Shown: piece after piece, positions 1 to 6,589 of the stretch
How positions within the stretch are numbered: position 1 is the first letter of the stretch
Layout of the letters: every line of letters starts with the position of its first letter
Assembly (NCBI GenBank): GCA_007121975.1
Contig: SKJO01000440.1
Span: forward strand, 1-7,772
Source of the DNA: Nitriliruptoraceae bacterium
GTDB lineage: Bacteria; Actinomycetota; Nitriliruptoria; Nitriliruptorales; Nitriliruptoraceae
DNA length: 7,772 bases
Reading direction: 5' to 3'
Notes under the pieces: generated by a model
The model's input: the letters and a program-made list of their open reading frames with translations, nothing else
Databases searched by the model: none
What the model was told of the DNA's origin: nothing
Made by a program: the position numbers and the translations under genes

Positions 1-1484
1 CGCTCGTGGTGGGGATGGCCTTCTGCGAGCTGATCTGCGCGATGCAGGGACTCGCGCAGTACGACCGGGCCGAACAGTGGACCGACGCGATGGAGCGCTG
101 GCGCCACCACGCGGCCGTCGGGGGCATCAACGGTCGCTGCCGCGTGCACCGTGCCGAGATCCTGCGCCTGCGGGGAACCTGCGCGGCCGCCGAGGAGGAG
201 GCCCTGCTTGCCTGTGCCGAGCTGCGCCCGTGGATGCGACGCGAGTTCGGCTGGCCGCTGACCGAGCTCGGCACGATCCGGCTGCGTCGCGGCGACCTGG
301 CCGGTGCCGAGGAGGCGCTGCTCGAGGCCTACGCACACGGCTGGGACCCGCAGCCCGGGCTCGCGCTGCTGCGCTTCGCGCAGGGCGAGGTCGAATCGGC
401 CGCCGCCCTGATCGATGACGCCCTGCAACGGCCGGTGAACGCTCCGTCCAAGGAGCGGCCACCCCACACCGGACTGTGGCGCGCCCCACTGCTCGAAGCG
501 CAGGTCCAGATCCTCCTCGCCGCCGACGATCCGGGCACGGCCCGCCGCGCGGCTGCGGAGCTGCACGACATCGCCCGGCAGTTCCAAAGCCGCGCGCTGC
601 GTGCCGGGGCGGCACTCGCCCGGGCACGGGTGGCGCTGGCCGACGACGATCCGCAGTCCGCGGTCGACGACGCCCGCACCGCCGTCGAGATCTGGTGCGA
701 GATCGGCGCTCCGTACGAGGCCGCGACCGCACGACTCGTCGTCGCCGACTCCCTCGCACGGTGTGGGAGAACACCGGCCGCCCAGGCCGAGCGCTCGGCC
801 GCCGAGCAGGCATTCGAGGCGATCGGCGCGACACCGCTCGCGACACCGCTCGCGCCGCCACCCGCGCAGGCGCCGGCCACCGGCCCGCACCGGGACGACG
901 AGGCCATGGTCTTCCGGGCCGAGGGTGACACCCGCACCGTCCAGTTCGACGGCACCCAGGTGCTGCTCCGTGATCTCAAGGGCATGCGCTACCTCGCGCA
1001 GCTGCTGCGCGAACCCGGCCGCGAGTTCCACGTGCTCGATCTGTCGAGCCGCGAGGCCGGCCAGCCGGCCGGGACACGGCCCCCGGACACCGAGTCGCTC
1101 CCCGCCAGGACGACCAGCGACACCGGCCCGCTGATCGACGACGAGGCCCGCAACGCCTACCGGCGTCGGCTGCACGAGATCGAGGACGACCTCGACGAGG
1201 CCACCCGCAACGGCGATGTGGACCGGGCCGCACTGGCCAAGGCCGACCGGGACTACCTCGTCAGCGAGCTGGCACGTGCGGTGGGCCTCGGCGGCCGCGC
1301 CCGAACAACCGGCTCGACCTCGGAACGGGCGCGTGCCGCCGTCACCCGCGCGGTGCGCTACGCCCTGCGTCGCATCGCCGACCACCACCCCACACTTGCC
1401 GATCACCTCGAACACACCATCCAGACCGGCACCTACTGCAGCTACCACCCCGACCCCCGCCACCCTGCGAAGTGGCAGACCTGA
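1..1484 (+). CDS. Large TPR/AAA-ATPase-type regulator, C-terminal part (5' end outside window)
   Basis: The frame is open to the left edge, so the N-terminal half, where this family has an ATPase and sometimes a cyclase or DNA-binding domain, is not in view. Numbering from the GTG at 6, residues 1-275 are Ala/Leu/Arg-rich paired helices of TPR type, for example LRRGDLAGAEEALLEAY at 94-110 and ALADDDPQSAVDDARTAVEI at 210-229. A Pro/Ala linker (276-300) contains a 12-nt tandem repeat. Residues 301-346 form the family's conserved block, with TVQFDGTQVLLRDLKGMRYL at 311-330 followed by LREPGREFHVLDL. A charged helix (380-425) leads to AVGLGG and the terminal signature SERARAAVTRAVRYALRRI and GTYCSYHPDP. 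From memory, this tail belongs to large actinobacterial ATPase/adenylate-cyclase-like or LuxR-like signalling proteins; its biochemical role is not known to me. The role as a signalling or regulatory protein is inferred. It converges on the MFS gene 61 bp away. Confidence 0.8.
   Translation, partial: LVVGMAFCELICAMQGLAQYDRAEQWTDAMERWRHHAAVGGINGRCRVHRAEILRLRGTCAAAEEEALLACAELRPWMRREFGWPLTELGTIRLRRGDLAGAEEALLEAYAHGWDPQPGLALLRFAQGEVESAAALIDDALQRPVNAPSKERPPHTGLWRAPLLEAQVQILLAADDPGTARRAAAELHDIARQFQSRALRAGAALARARVALADDDPQSAVDDARTAVEIWCEIGAPYEAATARLVVADSLARCGRTPAAQAERSAAEQAFEAIGATPLATPLAPPPAQAPATGPHRDDEAMVFRAEGDTRTVQFDGTQVLLRDLKGMRYLAQLLREPGREFHVLDLSSREAGQPAGTRPPDTESLPARTTSDTGPLIDDEARNAYRRRLHEIEDDLDEATRNGDVDRAALAKADRDYLVSELARAVGLGGRARTTGSTSERARAAVTRAVRYALRRIADHHPTLADHLEHTIQTGTYCSYHPDPRHPAKWQT
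828..851 (+). repeat. 12-nt tandem duplication in the interdomain linker
   Basis: GCGACACCGCTC occurs twice in tandem (828-839 and 840-851). It is in frame and encodes ATPL-ATPL, followed by a Pro/Ala stretch. It lies between the TPR region and the conserved C-terminal block, where a length change would be tolerated. Confidence 0.8.
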
Positions 1485-1545
1485 GCCCGCCGGGCGCCTC
1501 GACACGCGCTCGTCGATGACCGTCGCCGACGGCCGAACCCGGAGC

Positions 1546-2799
1546 TCAGCGACGATCGTCGGCCGCAGCGGCCGGCCGGTCCCGCAACCGTCGGGCCACC
1601 AGCACCCCGCTGAGCGCGACCGCGATCGCGAACAGCATCGCCCACCGCGGACCGAAGGCGTCCGAGGCCGCGCCGTCGATCGCGGCGACCAGCGGCCGGT
1701 TGCCGAGGAAGGCCACACTCCACAGCGCGAACACCCGGCCCCGCAGCTCTTCCGGCACGCGCCGCTGCAGCAGCGTGGTGAACCCGGTGACCCCCAGAAC
1801 GAACCCGCTGCCGGTCAGCCCGAACCCGAGCACGGCCACCCACACGGCCGGCGACAGCGCGACCGTGGCGAGCCCGGACGCGGTGATCAGCCCACCGGCT
1901 GCGGCGATACGCCAGCCTCCCCAGGCACGAGTCAGCCGACCGGCTATCAGGGACGTCGGTGCGGCGGCGATCCCGAAGGCACTGACGAAGGCAGCGGTCA
2001 GCGGGTCACCGCCCTCGAACTCGGCGGACATCGGTGGGCTGAGCGTGATCGCCGGATCCGCCGACGCCCCGACCGCGGCGACGCCCAGCAGCAGCAGCAG
2101 CGCCGGTCGGTCCGAGCGCACGTACCGCAGCCCCGCCCGCACGGACCGGTCCCCGGCCTCGGGTCCGGGGCGTGGTTGGGTGCGGATCACGAGCAGGGCG
2201 GCGATCAGCACCAGGAAGCTGCCGGCGTTGGCGACGAACGCCACCTCGGGGCCGCTGACCGCCAGCAGCAGGCCCGACACGGCCGGGCCCAGTGCCCGGC
2301 CCACGTTGAAGGTCAGCGAGGTCAGGGCGACCCCCGACTCGAGGTCGGCGTCCGGGACCAGGGCAGGCACGAGGGCGTTGAGCGCCGGCGCTGCGACGGC
2401 CTGCCCCAGACCGATCCCGAAGGCGCACAGCAGCACGGGCCACGCACCGGGGAAGGCGTCGACACCGACAACGACCGCCGCGATCGCCAGCGCACTCGCC
2501 GCGCTCGCCGACACCACCTGCGACGCGAGCAGGATCCGACGGCGGTCGAAACGGTCGAGCCACGCGCCGGCGAACGGGCCGAGCACGACCAGCGGCACGA
2601 ACTGCGCCACGGAGACGAGCCCCACCTGCAGGGCGGAGCCCGACAGCCGGAACACCACGACCGCGGCGGTGACGTTGAACAGCCAGTTGCCGGCGTTGGA
2701 GGTGAGCAGCCCCACGAACCAGGGACCGAAGGTGCGGTCGGTCAGCAGCTGCACCGTCGTGCGCGGCTGCGGCTGGGCGGACTCGGCGTGGTCGATCAC
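1546..2799 (-). CDS. MFS transporter, MFS_3/EntS-like exporter
   Basis: A 417-residue protein of the usual length for a 12-helix major facilitator. Hydrophobic segments run throughout, with a hydrophilic central loop near 207-232. The MFS motif A is clear between helices 2 and 3 (GPFAGAWLDRFDRRRIL, 74-90). FNVGRALGPAVSGLLLA (164-180) and LQRRVPEELRGRVFALW (344-360) are typical of the MFS_3 branch, which includes EntS-like siderophore and drug exporters. It should sit in the cytoplasmic membrane and export a small molecule by proton antiport; the substrate cannot be read from the sequence. The start is a GTG, and an in-frame TAG four codons upstream excludes a longer protein. No strong ribosome binding site precedes it, so a start a few codons downstream is possible. 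It is divergent from the peroxiredoxin gene and convergent with the left-edge regulator. CAG repeats at 2086-2100 encode a run of leucines in a membrane helix. Confidence 0.9.
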   Translation of the reverse strand: MIDHAESAQPQPRTTVQLLTDRTFGPWFVGLLTSNAGNWLFNVTAAVVVFRLSGSALQVGLVSVAQFVPLVVLGPFAGAWLDRFDRRRILLASQVVSASAASALAIAAVVVGVDAFPGAWPVLLCAFGIGLGQAVAAPALNALVPALVPDADLESGVALTSLTFNVGRALGPAVSGLLLAVSGPEVAFVANAGSFLVLIAALLVIRTQPRPGPEAGDRSVRAGLRYVRSDRPALLLLLGVAAVGASADPAITLSPPMSAEFEGGDPLTAAFVSAFGIAAAPTSLIAGRLTRAWGGWRIAAAGGLITASGLATVALSPAVWVAVLGFGLTGSGFVLGVTGFTTLLQRRVPEELRGRVFALWSVAFLGNRPLVAAIDGAASDAFGPRWAMLFAIAVALSGVLVARRLRDRPAAAADDRR

Positions 2800-2872
2800 G
2801 CCACCACGCTACCGGCAGGCCCCGCCGACCCCACCCACCTCACCAACGCCACCGGCCGGACCCGGCACGAGG

Positions 2873-2900
2873 TAGACTTTTTGTACGGACATATCGTCCG
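2873..2900 (+). promoter_or_regulatory. Candidate promoter -10 and palindromic operator of the peroxiredoxin gene
   Basis: TAGACT at 2873-2878 matches the common actinobacterial -10 pattern (TAxxxT) and lies in a short AT-rich patch. A perfect inverted repeat, CGGAC-atatc-GTCCG, follows at 2886-2900, at or just after the expected transcription start. A repressor bound there would block transcription; the repeat could also form a small hairpin at the 5' end of the leader. No convincing -35 box is seen 16-18 bp upstream. The regulator is not identified. The rest of 2800-2975 between the divergent genes shows nothing else except the ribosome binding site. Confidence 0.4.
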
Positions 2901-2960
2901 GGCGGTTGGACCGGCCCCGCAGGCACGCGCCGTCGACCACCAGGCGACCACACGTCGATC

Positions 2961-2967
2961 AGAGAGG
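2961..2967 (+). promoter_or_regulatory. Ribosome binding site of the peroxiredoxin gene
   Basis: AGAGAGG ends 8 nt before the ATG at 2976, a good Shine-Dalgarno match and spacing that fixes the start of the peroxiredoxin gene. Confidence 0.75.
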
Positions 2968-2975
2968 TACCGACC

Positions 2976-3617
2976 ATGGCCACGCTGCGTCTTGGTGACC
3001 CTGCACCGGGGTTCACCGCCGACACGACCGATGGGCCCATCGACTTCCTCGCGTGGAAGCGTGGGGCCTGGGCGGTGTTCTTCAGCCACCCCGCGGACTA
3101 CACGCCGGTCTGCACCACCGAGCTCGGCGCGAGCGCTCGTCTGGCCGACGAGTTCGAACGGCGCAACACCAAGATGATCGCGCTGTCGGTGGACTCGATC
3201 GAGGACCACCGGGGCTGGGCGCCCGACATCGGCGATGTCGGCGGGACGGACCTCAACTTCCCGATCGTCGCCGACCCGGATCGTGAGATCGCGGTCGCCT
3301 ACGACATGATCCACCCCGGCGAGGGCGACACCTCGACGGTCCGGTCGGTGTTCGTCATCGACCCGGCCGACACGATCCGGCTCATCCTGGTCTATCCGAA
3401 GAGCGTCGGGCGGAACTTCGCGGAGATCCTGCGGGTCGTCGACGCCCTGCAGATGACCGATCGGGCGCCGGTCGCAACGCCGGCGGACTGGGTCCCCGGA
3501 CAGCGCCTGATCGCCTCCGCGGGGCTGAGCATCGACGAGGTCAACGCCCAGTTCGTCAACGTCGAGGAGGTCAAGCCCTACCTGCGGTTCGTGGACGCGC
3601 CGAGCGAGAAGGGCTGA
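2976..3617 (+). CDS. 1-Cys peroxiredoxin (Prx6-type, AhpC/TSA family)
   Basis: A 213-residue cytoplasmic thiol peroxidase that reduces hydrogen peroxide and organic hydroperoxides. The active-site motif PxxxTxxC is intact in HPADYTPVCTTE: Pro39, Thr43 and peroxidatic Cys46. The conserved arginine is Arg123 in STVRSVFVIDP. Cys46 is the only cysteine, so there is no resolving cysteine and the enzyme must be recycled by an external thiol. The C-terminal domain, with PKSVGRNFAEILRVVDALQ, PADWVPGQ and a region ending EVKPYLRFVDAP, is the extended Prx6 type, and the length fits that group. The start is supported by the AGAGAGG site. It is probably monocistronic: the upstream gene is divergent and the downstream gene convergent. 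A stress-responsive role is expected from the family; the palindrome upstream suggests repressor control, but this is inference. Confidence 0.95.
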   Translation: MATLRLGDPAPGFTADTTDGPIDFLAWKRGAWAVFFSHPADYTPVCTTELGASARLADEFERRNTKMIALSVDSIEDHRGWAPDIGDVGGTDLNFPIVADPDREIAVAYDMIHPGEGDTSTVRSVFVIDPADTIRLILVYPKSVGRNFAEILRVVDALQMTDRAPVATPADWVPGQRLIASAGLSIDEVNAQFVNVEEVKPYLRFVDAPSEKG

Positions 3618-3635
3618 CCCGTCCCGCCGGTCAGC
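3613..3635. terminator. Compact bidirectional terminator spanning two stop codons
   Basis: GCTGACC (3613-3619) and GGTCAGC (3629-3635) form a perfect 7-bp inverted repeat around a 9-nt loop. The TGA of the peroxiredoxin gene lies in the left arm and the TGA of the minus-strand aminotransferase gene in the right arm. There is no U tract, which is common in actinobacterial terminators. It is the only candidate terminator structure seen in the 13 bp between these convergent genes. Confidence 0.5.
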
Positions 3636-4848
3636 TGCGGGCCACCGTGCCCATGCGGGTGACGGCCTCGGTGAGGATCGCCGACGAGGTGGCGAAGTTG
3701 AGTCGGACGTGGCCCGCCCCACCGGCACCGAACACGTGCCCGGAGCTCAGGGCGACCCGCGCCCGGTCGAGGAACACACGTGCCGGGCCGGCGAGCTCGG
3801 TCACGATGCCGGGGCCGTCGGTGCCGTTGGGCTCGTGCAGCCCGAGCGCACGGCAGTCCAGCCACGCGAGGTAGGTGCCGTCCGGCGGCACGTAGCCGAC
3901 CTGCGGCACGTGCTCGGCGATCAGCCGGCCGAGCAGGTCCCGGTTCGCGGCCAGCCCGGCCAGCAGTGCATCGAGCCAAGCCTCGCCGTCGTTGAGCGCC
4001 ACGGTGTGCGCCAGTACCCCGAGGTGGCTCGGCCCGTGGCTGACCTCCTCCGGCAGACGGGCGAGCTCGTCGAGGGCTCCCGACCCAGCGACCACCAGCG
4101 CCGCCTTCAGCCCGGCGAGGTTCCATGCCTTGGACGCCGAGGTGACCGCGAACGCGTCCTGCGCACCCTCGACGCGGAGGTAGGGCGTGAACCTCGCTCC
4201 GTGGAGCACCAGCGGCGCGTGGATCTCGTCGGAGACGACCCGCACCTCGTGCTCACGTGCGAGCGTGGCAACAGCCGTCAACTCCTCGGCGGTGTGCACC
4301 ACCCCCGTCGGGTTGTGCGGGTTGCACAACAGATAGGCGACGTGGCCACGGCTGCTCCGCGCGGTCGCGAAGGCCGCGCCGAGAGACACGAGGTCGATGC
4401 GCCCGGCAGGGTCGAGCGGCGCCTCGACGATCCGGCGATCGTCGTGCGTGACGAACGCGTAGAACGGCGGATAGACCGGGGAGTTGACCACGACCGTGTC
4501 GCCGGGCTCGGTCACGAGCCGCAGCACCTCGACGATGCCGAGCATCACGTCGGGCACGATCGCGGTGTGGTCGGCATCCAGCGCGTCCCAACCCCAACGC
4601 CGTGCCGCGAAGCCGGACAGTGCCTGCCCATAGGCGCGCGCACCCGCCGGGTAGCCGGTGTCGCCGCGGGCCACCGCCGCGTGCAGTGCCTCACGGATCG
4701 GCTCGGCGAGCTGCACGTCCATCTCCGCCACCCACAACGGCAGCACGTCGTCGGGATGGGTCCGCCACTTCAGGCTCGTGCGCTGACGCAACTGCTCGAG
4801 CGACACCTGCTCCAACGGGTTGCCGATTCCTGCGAGCGGGCCATCCAT
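3631..4848 (-). CDS. PLP-dependent aminotransferase/C-S lyase, MalY/PatB family
   Basis: A fold-type I PLP enzyme of about 405 residues, the usual length for MalY/PatB proteins, which cleave cystathionine or cysteine conjugates (beta-lyase) or transaminate. Numbering from the ATG at 4854: the family N-terminal signature is RTSLKW (25-30) and LPLWVAEMD (38-46); CNPHNPTG (177-184) is the cofactor-pocket loop; Asp209 in VVSDEIHAPL contacts the pyridine nitrogen; Lys242 in SASKAWNLAGLK is the Schiff-base lysine; Arg384 in HVRLNFA binds the substrate carboxylate. All key residues are present. The ATG at 4848 is preferred because AGGGG lies 6 nt before it. The ATG at 4854 directly abuts that site but overlaps the stop of an upstream coding remnant as ATGA, so it may be the ancestral coupled start. 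The exact substrate (cystathionine, cysteine or other) is not predictable. Confidence 0.93.
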   Translation of the reverse strand: MDGPLAGIGNPLEQVSLEQLRQRTSLKWRTHPDDVLPLWVAEMDVQLAEPIREALHAAVARGDTGYPAGARAYGQALSGFAARRWGWDALDADHTAIVPDVMLGIVEVLRLVTEPGDTVVVNSPVYPPFYAFVTHDDRRIVEAPLDPAGRIDLVSLGAAFATARSSRGHVAYLLCNPHNPTGVVHTAEELTAVATLAREHEVRVVSDEIHAPLVLHGARFTPYLRVEGAQDAFAVTSASKAWNLAGLKAALVVAGSGALDELARLPEEVSHGPSHLGVLAHTVALNDGEAWLDALLAGLAANRDLLGRLIAEHVPQVGYVPPDGTYLAWLDCRALGLHEPNGTDGPGIVTELAGPARVFLDRARVALSSGHVFGAGGAGHVRLNFATSSAILTEAVTRMGTVARS

Positions 4849-4850
4849 CC

Positions 4851-5024
4851 TCATCCCCTGGTCGCGCCACGCGAGTCAACCACGCCGAGCGCGGCCTCGT
4901 ACCTCTCCCGGTCCGGCGCGTCCTCGACGAACTCCGCCGTCGACGACGCCGTCGACCTGCTCCCGGCGAGCTGGCTGCCCGGCGCCTCGGAACCCTGATC
5001 GTCGCCGCCTCGAGCGTCGTCGGA
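4851..5024 (-). pseudogene. Coding-like remnant between vapC and the aminotransferase (tail of a lost gene?)
   Basis: Between the vapC stop (5027-5025) and a TGA at 4853-4851, the minus strand has 57 codons without a stop, in the same frame as vapC. The last part reads AEFVEDAPDRERYEAALG, then VVDSRGATRG and stop. In the last 28 codons about nine in ten third positions are G or C, with G-rich first positions and mixed second positions, the pattern of real genes here. No usable start codon lies near the beginning. The stop overlaps an ATG of the aminotransferase gene as ATGA, a typical operon junction. I infer that this is the 3' end of a gene once co-transcribed with the aminotransferase and cut by arrival of the toxin-antitoxin pair. 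I do not recognise the family. Chance openness in GC-rich DNA is the alternative. Apart from the hairpin at 4993-5030, nothing else is seen in this gap. Confidence 0.35.
4855..4859 (-). promoter_or_regulatory. Ribosome binding site deciding the aminotransferase start
   Basis: On the minus strand AGGGG occupies 4859-4855. It is 6 nt from the ATG at 4848 but 0 nt from the ATG at 4854, which favours the inner start by two codons. Confidence 0.5.
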
Positions 5025-5030
5025 TCAGGG
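4993..5030 (-). terminator. Possible terminator overlapping the vapC stop codon
   Basis: CCCTGATC (4993-5000) and GATCAGGG (5023-5030) are perfect 8-bp inverted arms around a 22-nt GC-rich loop that contains CTCGAG and can pair partly with itself. The right arm includes the TGA of vapC at 5027-5025. There is no U tract. It would end the toxin-antitoxin transcript before the aminotransferase gene. Confidence 0.35.
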
Positions 5031-5447
5031 AACCGGACGCAGCCCTTCGCGCTCCGCGGCGTCGAGGAGACGTTCGTCCAGACACACGAACCCGAGCGGT
5101 TCTCCGGTTTCCGGCGCAGCCACGAGTGCAGCGCCGAGCTGTGCGGCGTCCGCGGCACGCAGCGGGTGCCGGGCGAGCACCGCCAACGCACGCCGACGCA
5201 CCATCAGCACGTCCGTCACCTCGTCCCAGACCTCGGCGAGTTCCGCGACGCGGGCGAGCACGCGACGCCGCTGCTCGCGGGTGAGCTCACCCTCCCGGGC
5301 ACGACGTTCGATGGCACTGGCGAACTCCACCGAGGTCCACGCCCACGTGACGATGTGGGGGTCCTCCTCCAGCAGTGCGCGCATCCTGCCGGTCTCCACC
5401 TCGGCGATGACCAGCGGCACCAGGGCCGAGGTGTCCCAGTACCTCAC
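5025..5447 (-). CDS. vapC: VapC-type toxin, PIN-domain ribonuclease
   Basis: A 140-residue PIN-domain protein of standard VapC length. The toxins of this family are Mg2+-dependent RNases that cut tRNA or rRNA and stop translation. The acidic active-site residues are present: Asp5 in MRYWDTSALV, Glu41 in TSVEFASAI, Asp100 in LRAADAAQLGAA, and Asp124 in VCLDERL. The start is GTG, overlapping the antitoxin stop as GTGA, and no strong ribosome binding site precedes it, so translation is probably coupled to the antitoxin. This would keep toxin output below antitoxin output. No frameshift or missing catalytic residue is seen, so the toxin looks functional. The RNA target cannot be inferred. Confidence 0.92.
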   Translation of the reverse strand: MRYWDTSALVPLVIAEVETGRMRALLEEDPHIVTWAWTSVEFASAIERRAREGELTREQRRRVLARVAELAEVWDEVTDVLMVRRRALAVLARHPLRAADAAQLGAALVAAPETGEPLGFVCLDERLLDAAEREGLRPVP

Positions 5448-5734
5448 CGCCGGTCGTCCCGATCCTCGTCGACCGCGCGGCGCAGGTCCGATGACAGCTC
5501 GAGCGGTTCCTGGTCCAGCACCGTCGAGGCGGCGGCGGTTCCGGGCCGGAGGATCCCCGCCCGGATGAGCCCTTGCCGGTGGTGGTCTCCGGTCGAGCCC
5601 GACGCGTCGGCGAGCCCGGTGAGCCGGGCGACGGGCCTCCCGCGATCGAGTACCTGCACCTCGCCACCTCGGCGTACCTCGCGCAGGTACCGCGAGAGGT
5701 GCGCCTTCAACTCCGAGACCGATACCGTCGTCAT
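5444..5734 (-). CDS. vapB: VapB antitoxin, Phd/YefM family
   Basis: A 96-residue antitoxin. The N-terminal Phd/YefM DNA-binding fold is seen in VSVSELKAHLSRYLREVRRG (residues 4-23), followed by GEVQVLDRGRPVARLTGL, the typical strand pattern. The C-terminal part, from about residue 45, is polar and Asp/Arg-rich (for example LELSSDLRRAVDEDRDDRR), as expected for the segment that becomes ordered on wrapping the toxin. The ATG at 5734 is the first start in a readable promoter/operator region and appears to be the first transcribed base, so the message should be leaderless. The protein alone or with VapC should bind the palindrome just upstream and repress its own operon. Confidence 0.92.
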   Translation of the reverse strand: MTTVSVSELKAHLSRYLREVRRGGEVQVLDRGRPVARLTGLADASGSTGDHHRQGLIRAGILRPGTAAASTVLDQEPLELSSDLRRAVDEDRDDRR

Positions 5735-5735
5735 G

Positions 5736-5750
5736 TGACCAGAATGGTCA
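5736..5750. promoter_or_regulatory. vapBC operator palindrome
   Basis: TGACCA-gaa-TGGTCA is a perfect 6-bp inverted repeat with a 3-nt spacer. It covers the -10 box and ends 1 nt before the antitoxin ATG. Position and symmetry fit autorepression by the VapB or VapBC complex, as known for this toxin-antitoxin class. Confidence 0.65.
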
Positions 5751-5769
5751 TCTGTTGATGAGCTGTCAA
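5741..5769 (-). promoter_or_regulatory. vapBC promoter, leaderless
   Basis: On the minus strand a perfect -35 TTGACA (5769-5764) is followed by a 17-bp spacer and a -10-like CATTCT (5746-5741), which keeps the important A2 and T6. Six nucleotides separate it from the antitoxin ATG (5734), so the expected start of transcription is the A of the ATG. Leaderless messages are common in actinobacteria. Confidence 0.65.
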
Positions 5770-5787
5770 GTCACCCAACCCGGCCGC

Positions 5788-5805
5788 GGAGCCCGCGCTC
5801 GCTCC
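5788..5805 (-). terminator. Weak hairpin downstream of the permease
   Basis: GGAGC (5788-5792) and GCTCC (5801-5805) are inverted 5-bp arms with an 8-nt loop, about 40 nt beyond the permease stop on the minus strand. An alternative pairing, GAGC-ccgc-GCTC (5789-5800), overlaps it. There is no U tract. It is the only candidate in this 112-nt gap besides the vapBC control region, which sits at the gap's other end. Confidence 0.25.
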
Positions 5806-5846
5806 ACGAGGGACCCGCACGCAAACGACCCGACTGCGGTGGCGTG

Positions 5847-6589
5847 CTAGCGACGCGGCTCCCACCGGAACCAGCGCACCGCACCGGCGGTCGCGAGCGC
5901 GGTCACCACCACCGTCGCCAGCAGGCTCGGCGCTGCCTCGGTGAACCACGCGAGGAGTCCGGTGCCCGCGGGACCGTCCCACCCGAGGCGCAGCAGCTGG
6001 ATGACCCCACCCCCAGGCAGCGCGAGCACGGCCCAGTCGGTGGCGTCGAAGGGCCGCAGCATCGCCCACACCGACGCACCCATCAGCAGCGCGACCACCG
6101 GGCAGGTGGTGATCATCGCGTGCTCCGAGGAGCGGGTGAACGCCGCGACGACGAACGTGATCGCCCCGATGGAGGCGACAACGGCGAGCACCCCGAGGCT
6201 CAGCATGGCGACACTGGCCGGTCGCTGGTCGTAGACCGCCGCGGTGATCAAGGTGAGCACGACCGCCTGGATGACGACCAGGGCCGCGGGGATGCCGATG
6301 GTGCCGGCCAGCACGTTGGTCGAGCTGGCCTCGGAGCTGCGCCACCGCTTCAGCACCAGCTGCTCGCGCCGGCTCGCCAACGCCATGGTGCCGACGGTGT
6401 GCAAGCTGAGGATCTGCAACCCGATGACCTGGAAGACGATGGCGGTTCCCAGCCCCTCACCGACCGTGGGCTCGTTGACCACCCACACCGCGCCGATGAG
6501 CAGGGGAAGACCGTGGCGGTCGCCCCGGCGGTGGTGTCGCGCCGCAGCAGAGCCAGTTCGGTCCGTAGCAGGGTCATGGTCGCGTTCAT
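5847..6589 (-). pseudogene. ABC-2-type transporter permease, broken by a -1 frameshift
   Basis: Translation from the ATG at 6589 gives MNATMTLLRTELALLRR then DTTAGATATVFP, and then leaves frame in the G4 tract at 6503-6506. Adding one base there joins VFP to LLIGAVWVVNEP and gives a protein of about 247 residues. The corrected product has about six hydrophobic segments and, after the second, ALASRREQLVLKRWRSSEAS, the cytoplasmic-loop pattern of ABC2_membrane permeases (RRE..LKRLR). Such proteins form the membrane channel of exporters driven by a separate ATP-binding subunit. The start is firm: AGGAGG lies 7 nt upstream, and the ATG overlaps the stop of the preceding gene as ATGA. No cognate ATPase with Walker A/ABC signature is present nearby. 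The frameshift could be a real mutation or a sequencing error in the short homopolymer; the intact reading on both sides means any break is recent. Confidence 0.8.

Noticed and set aside
1485..1495. GCCCG-c-CGGGC repeat just after the left gene's stop as a terminator
   Set aside because: Forming it as a hairpin leaves only a 4-bp stem with a 3-nt loop, common by chance at this GC content.
2086..2100. Five CAG repeats in the MFS gene as a microsatellite
   Set aside because: It encodes a leucine run in a membrane helix on the minus strand; explained by protein composition.
1216..3177. Long plus-strand open frame (653 codons) across the MFS gene and into the peroxiredoxin gene
   Set aside because: Opposite strand of the clear MFS gene; composition is Arg/Gly/Pro/Gln-rich low complexity with no domain, as expected for shadows in GC-rich DNA.
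2796..3728. Minus-strand open frame (310 codons) opposite the peroxiredoxin
   Set aside because: Shadow of a complete 1-Cys peroxiredoxin whose ribosome binding site and motifs are on the plus strand.
3709..4998. Plus-strand open frame (429 codons) opposite the aminotransferase
   Set aside because: Antisense to an intact PLP enzyme with all catalytic residues; the product is low-complexity and unlike any family I recognise.
4602..5738. Plus-strand open frame (378 codons) opposite vapBC
   Set aside because: Antisense to the toxin-antitoxin pair, which has matching motifs, GTGA overlap and promoter on the minus strand.
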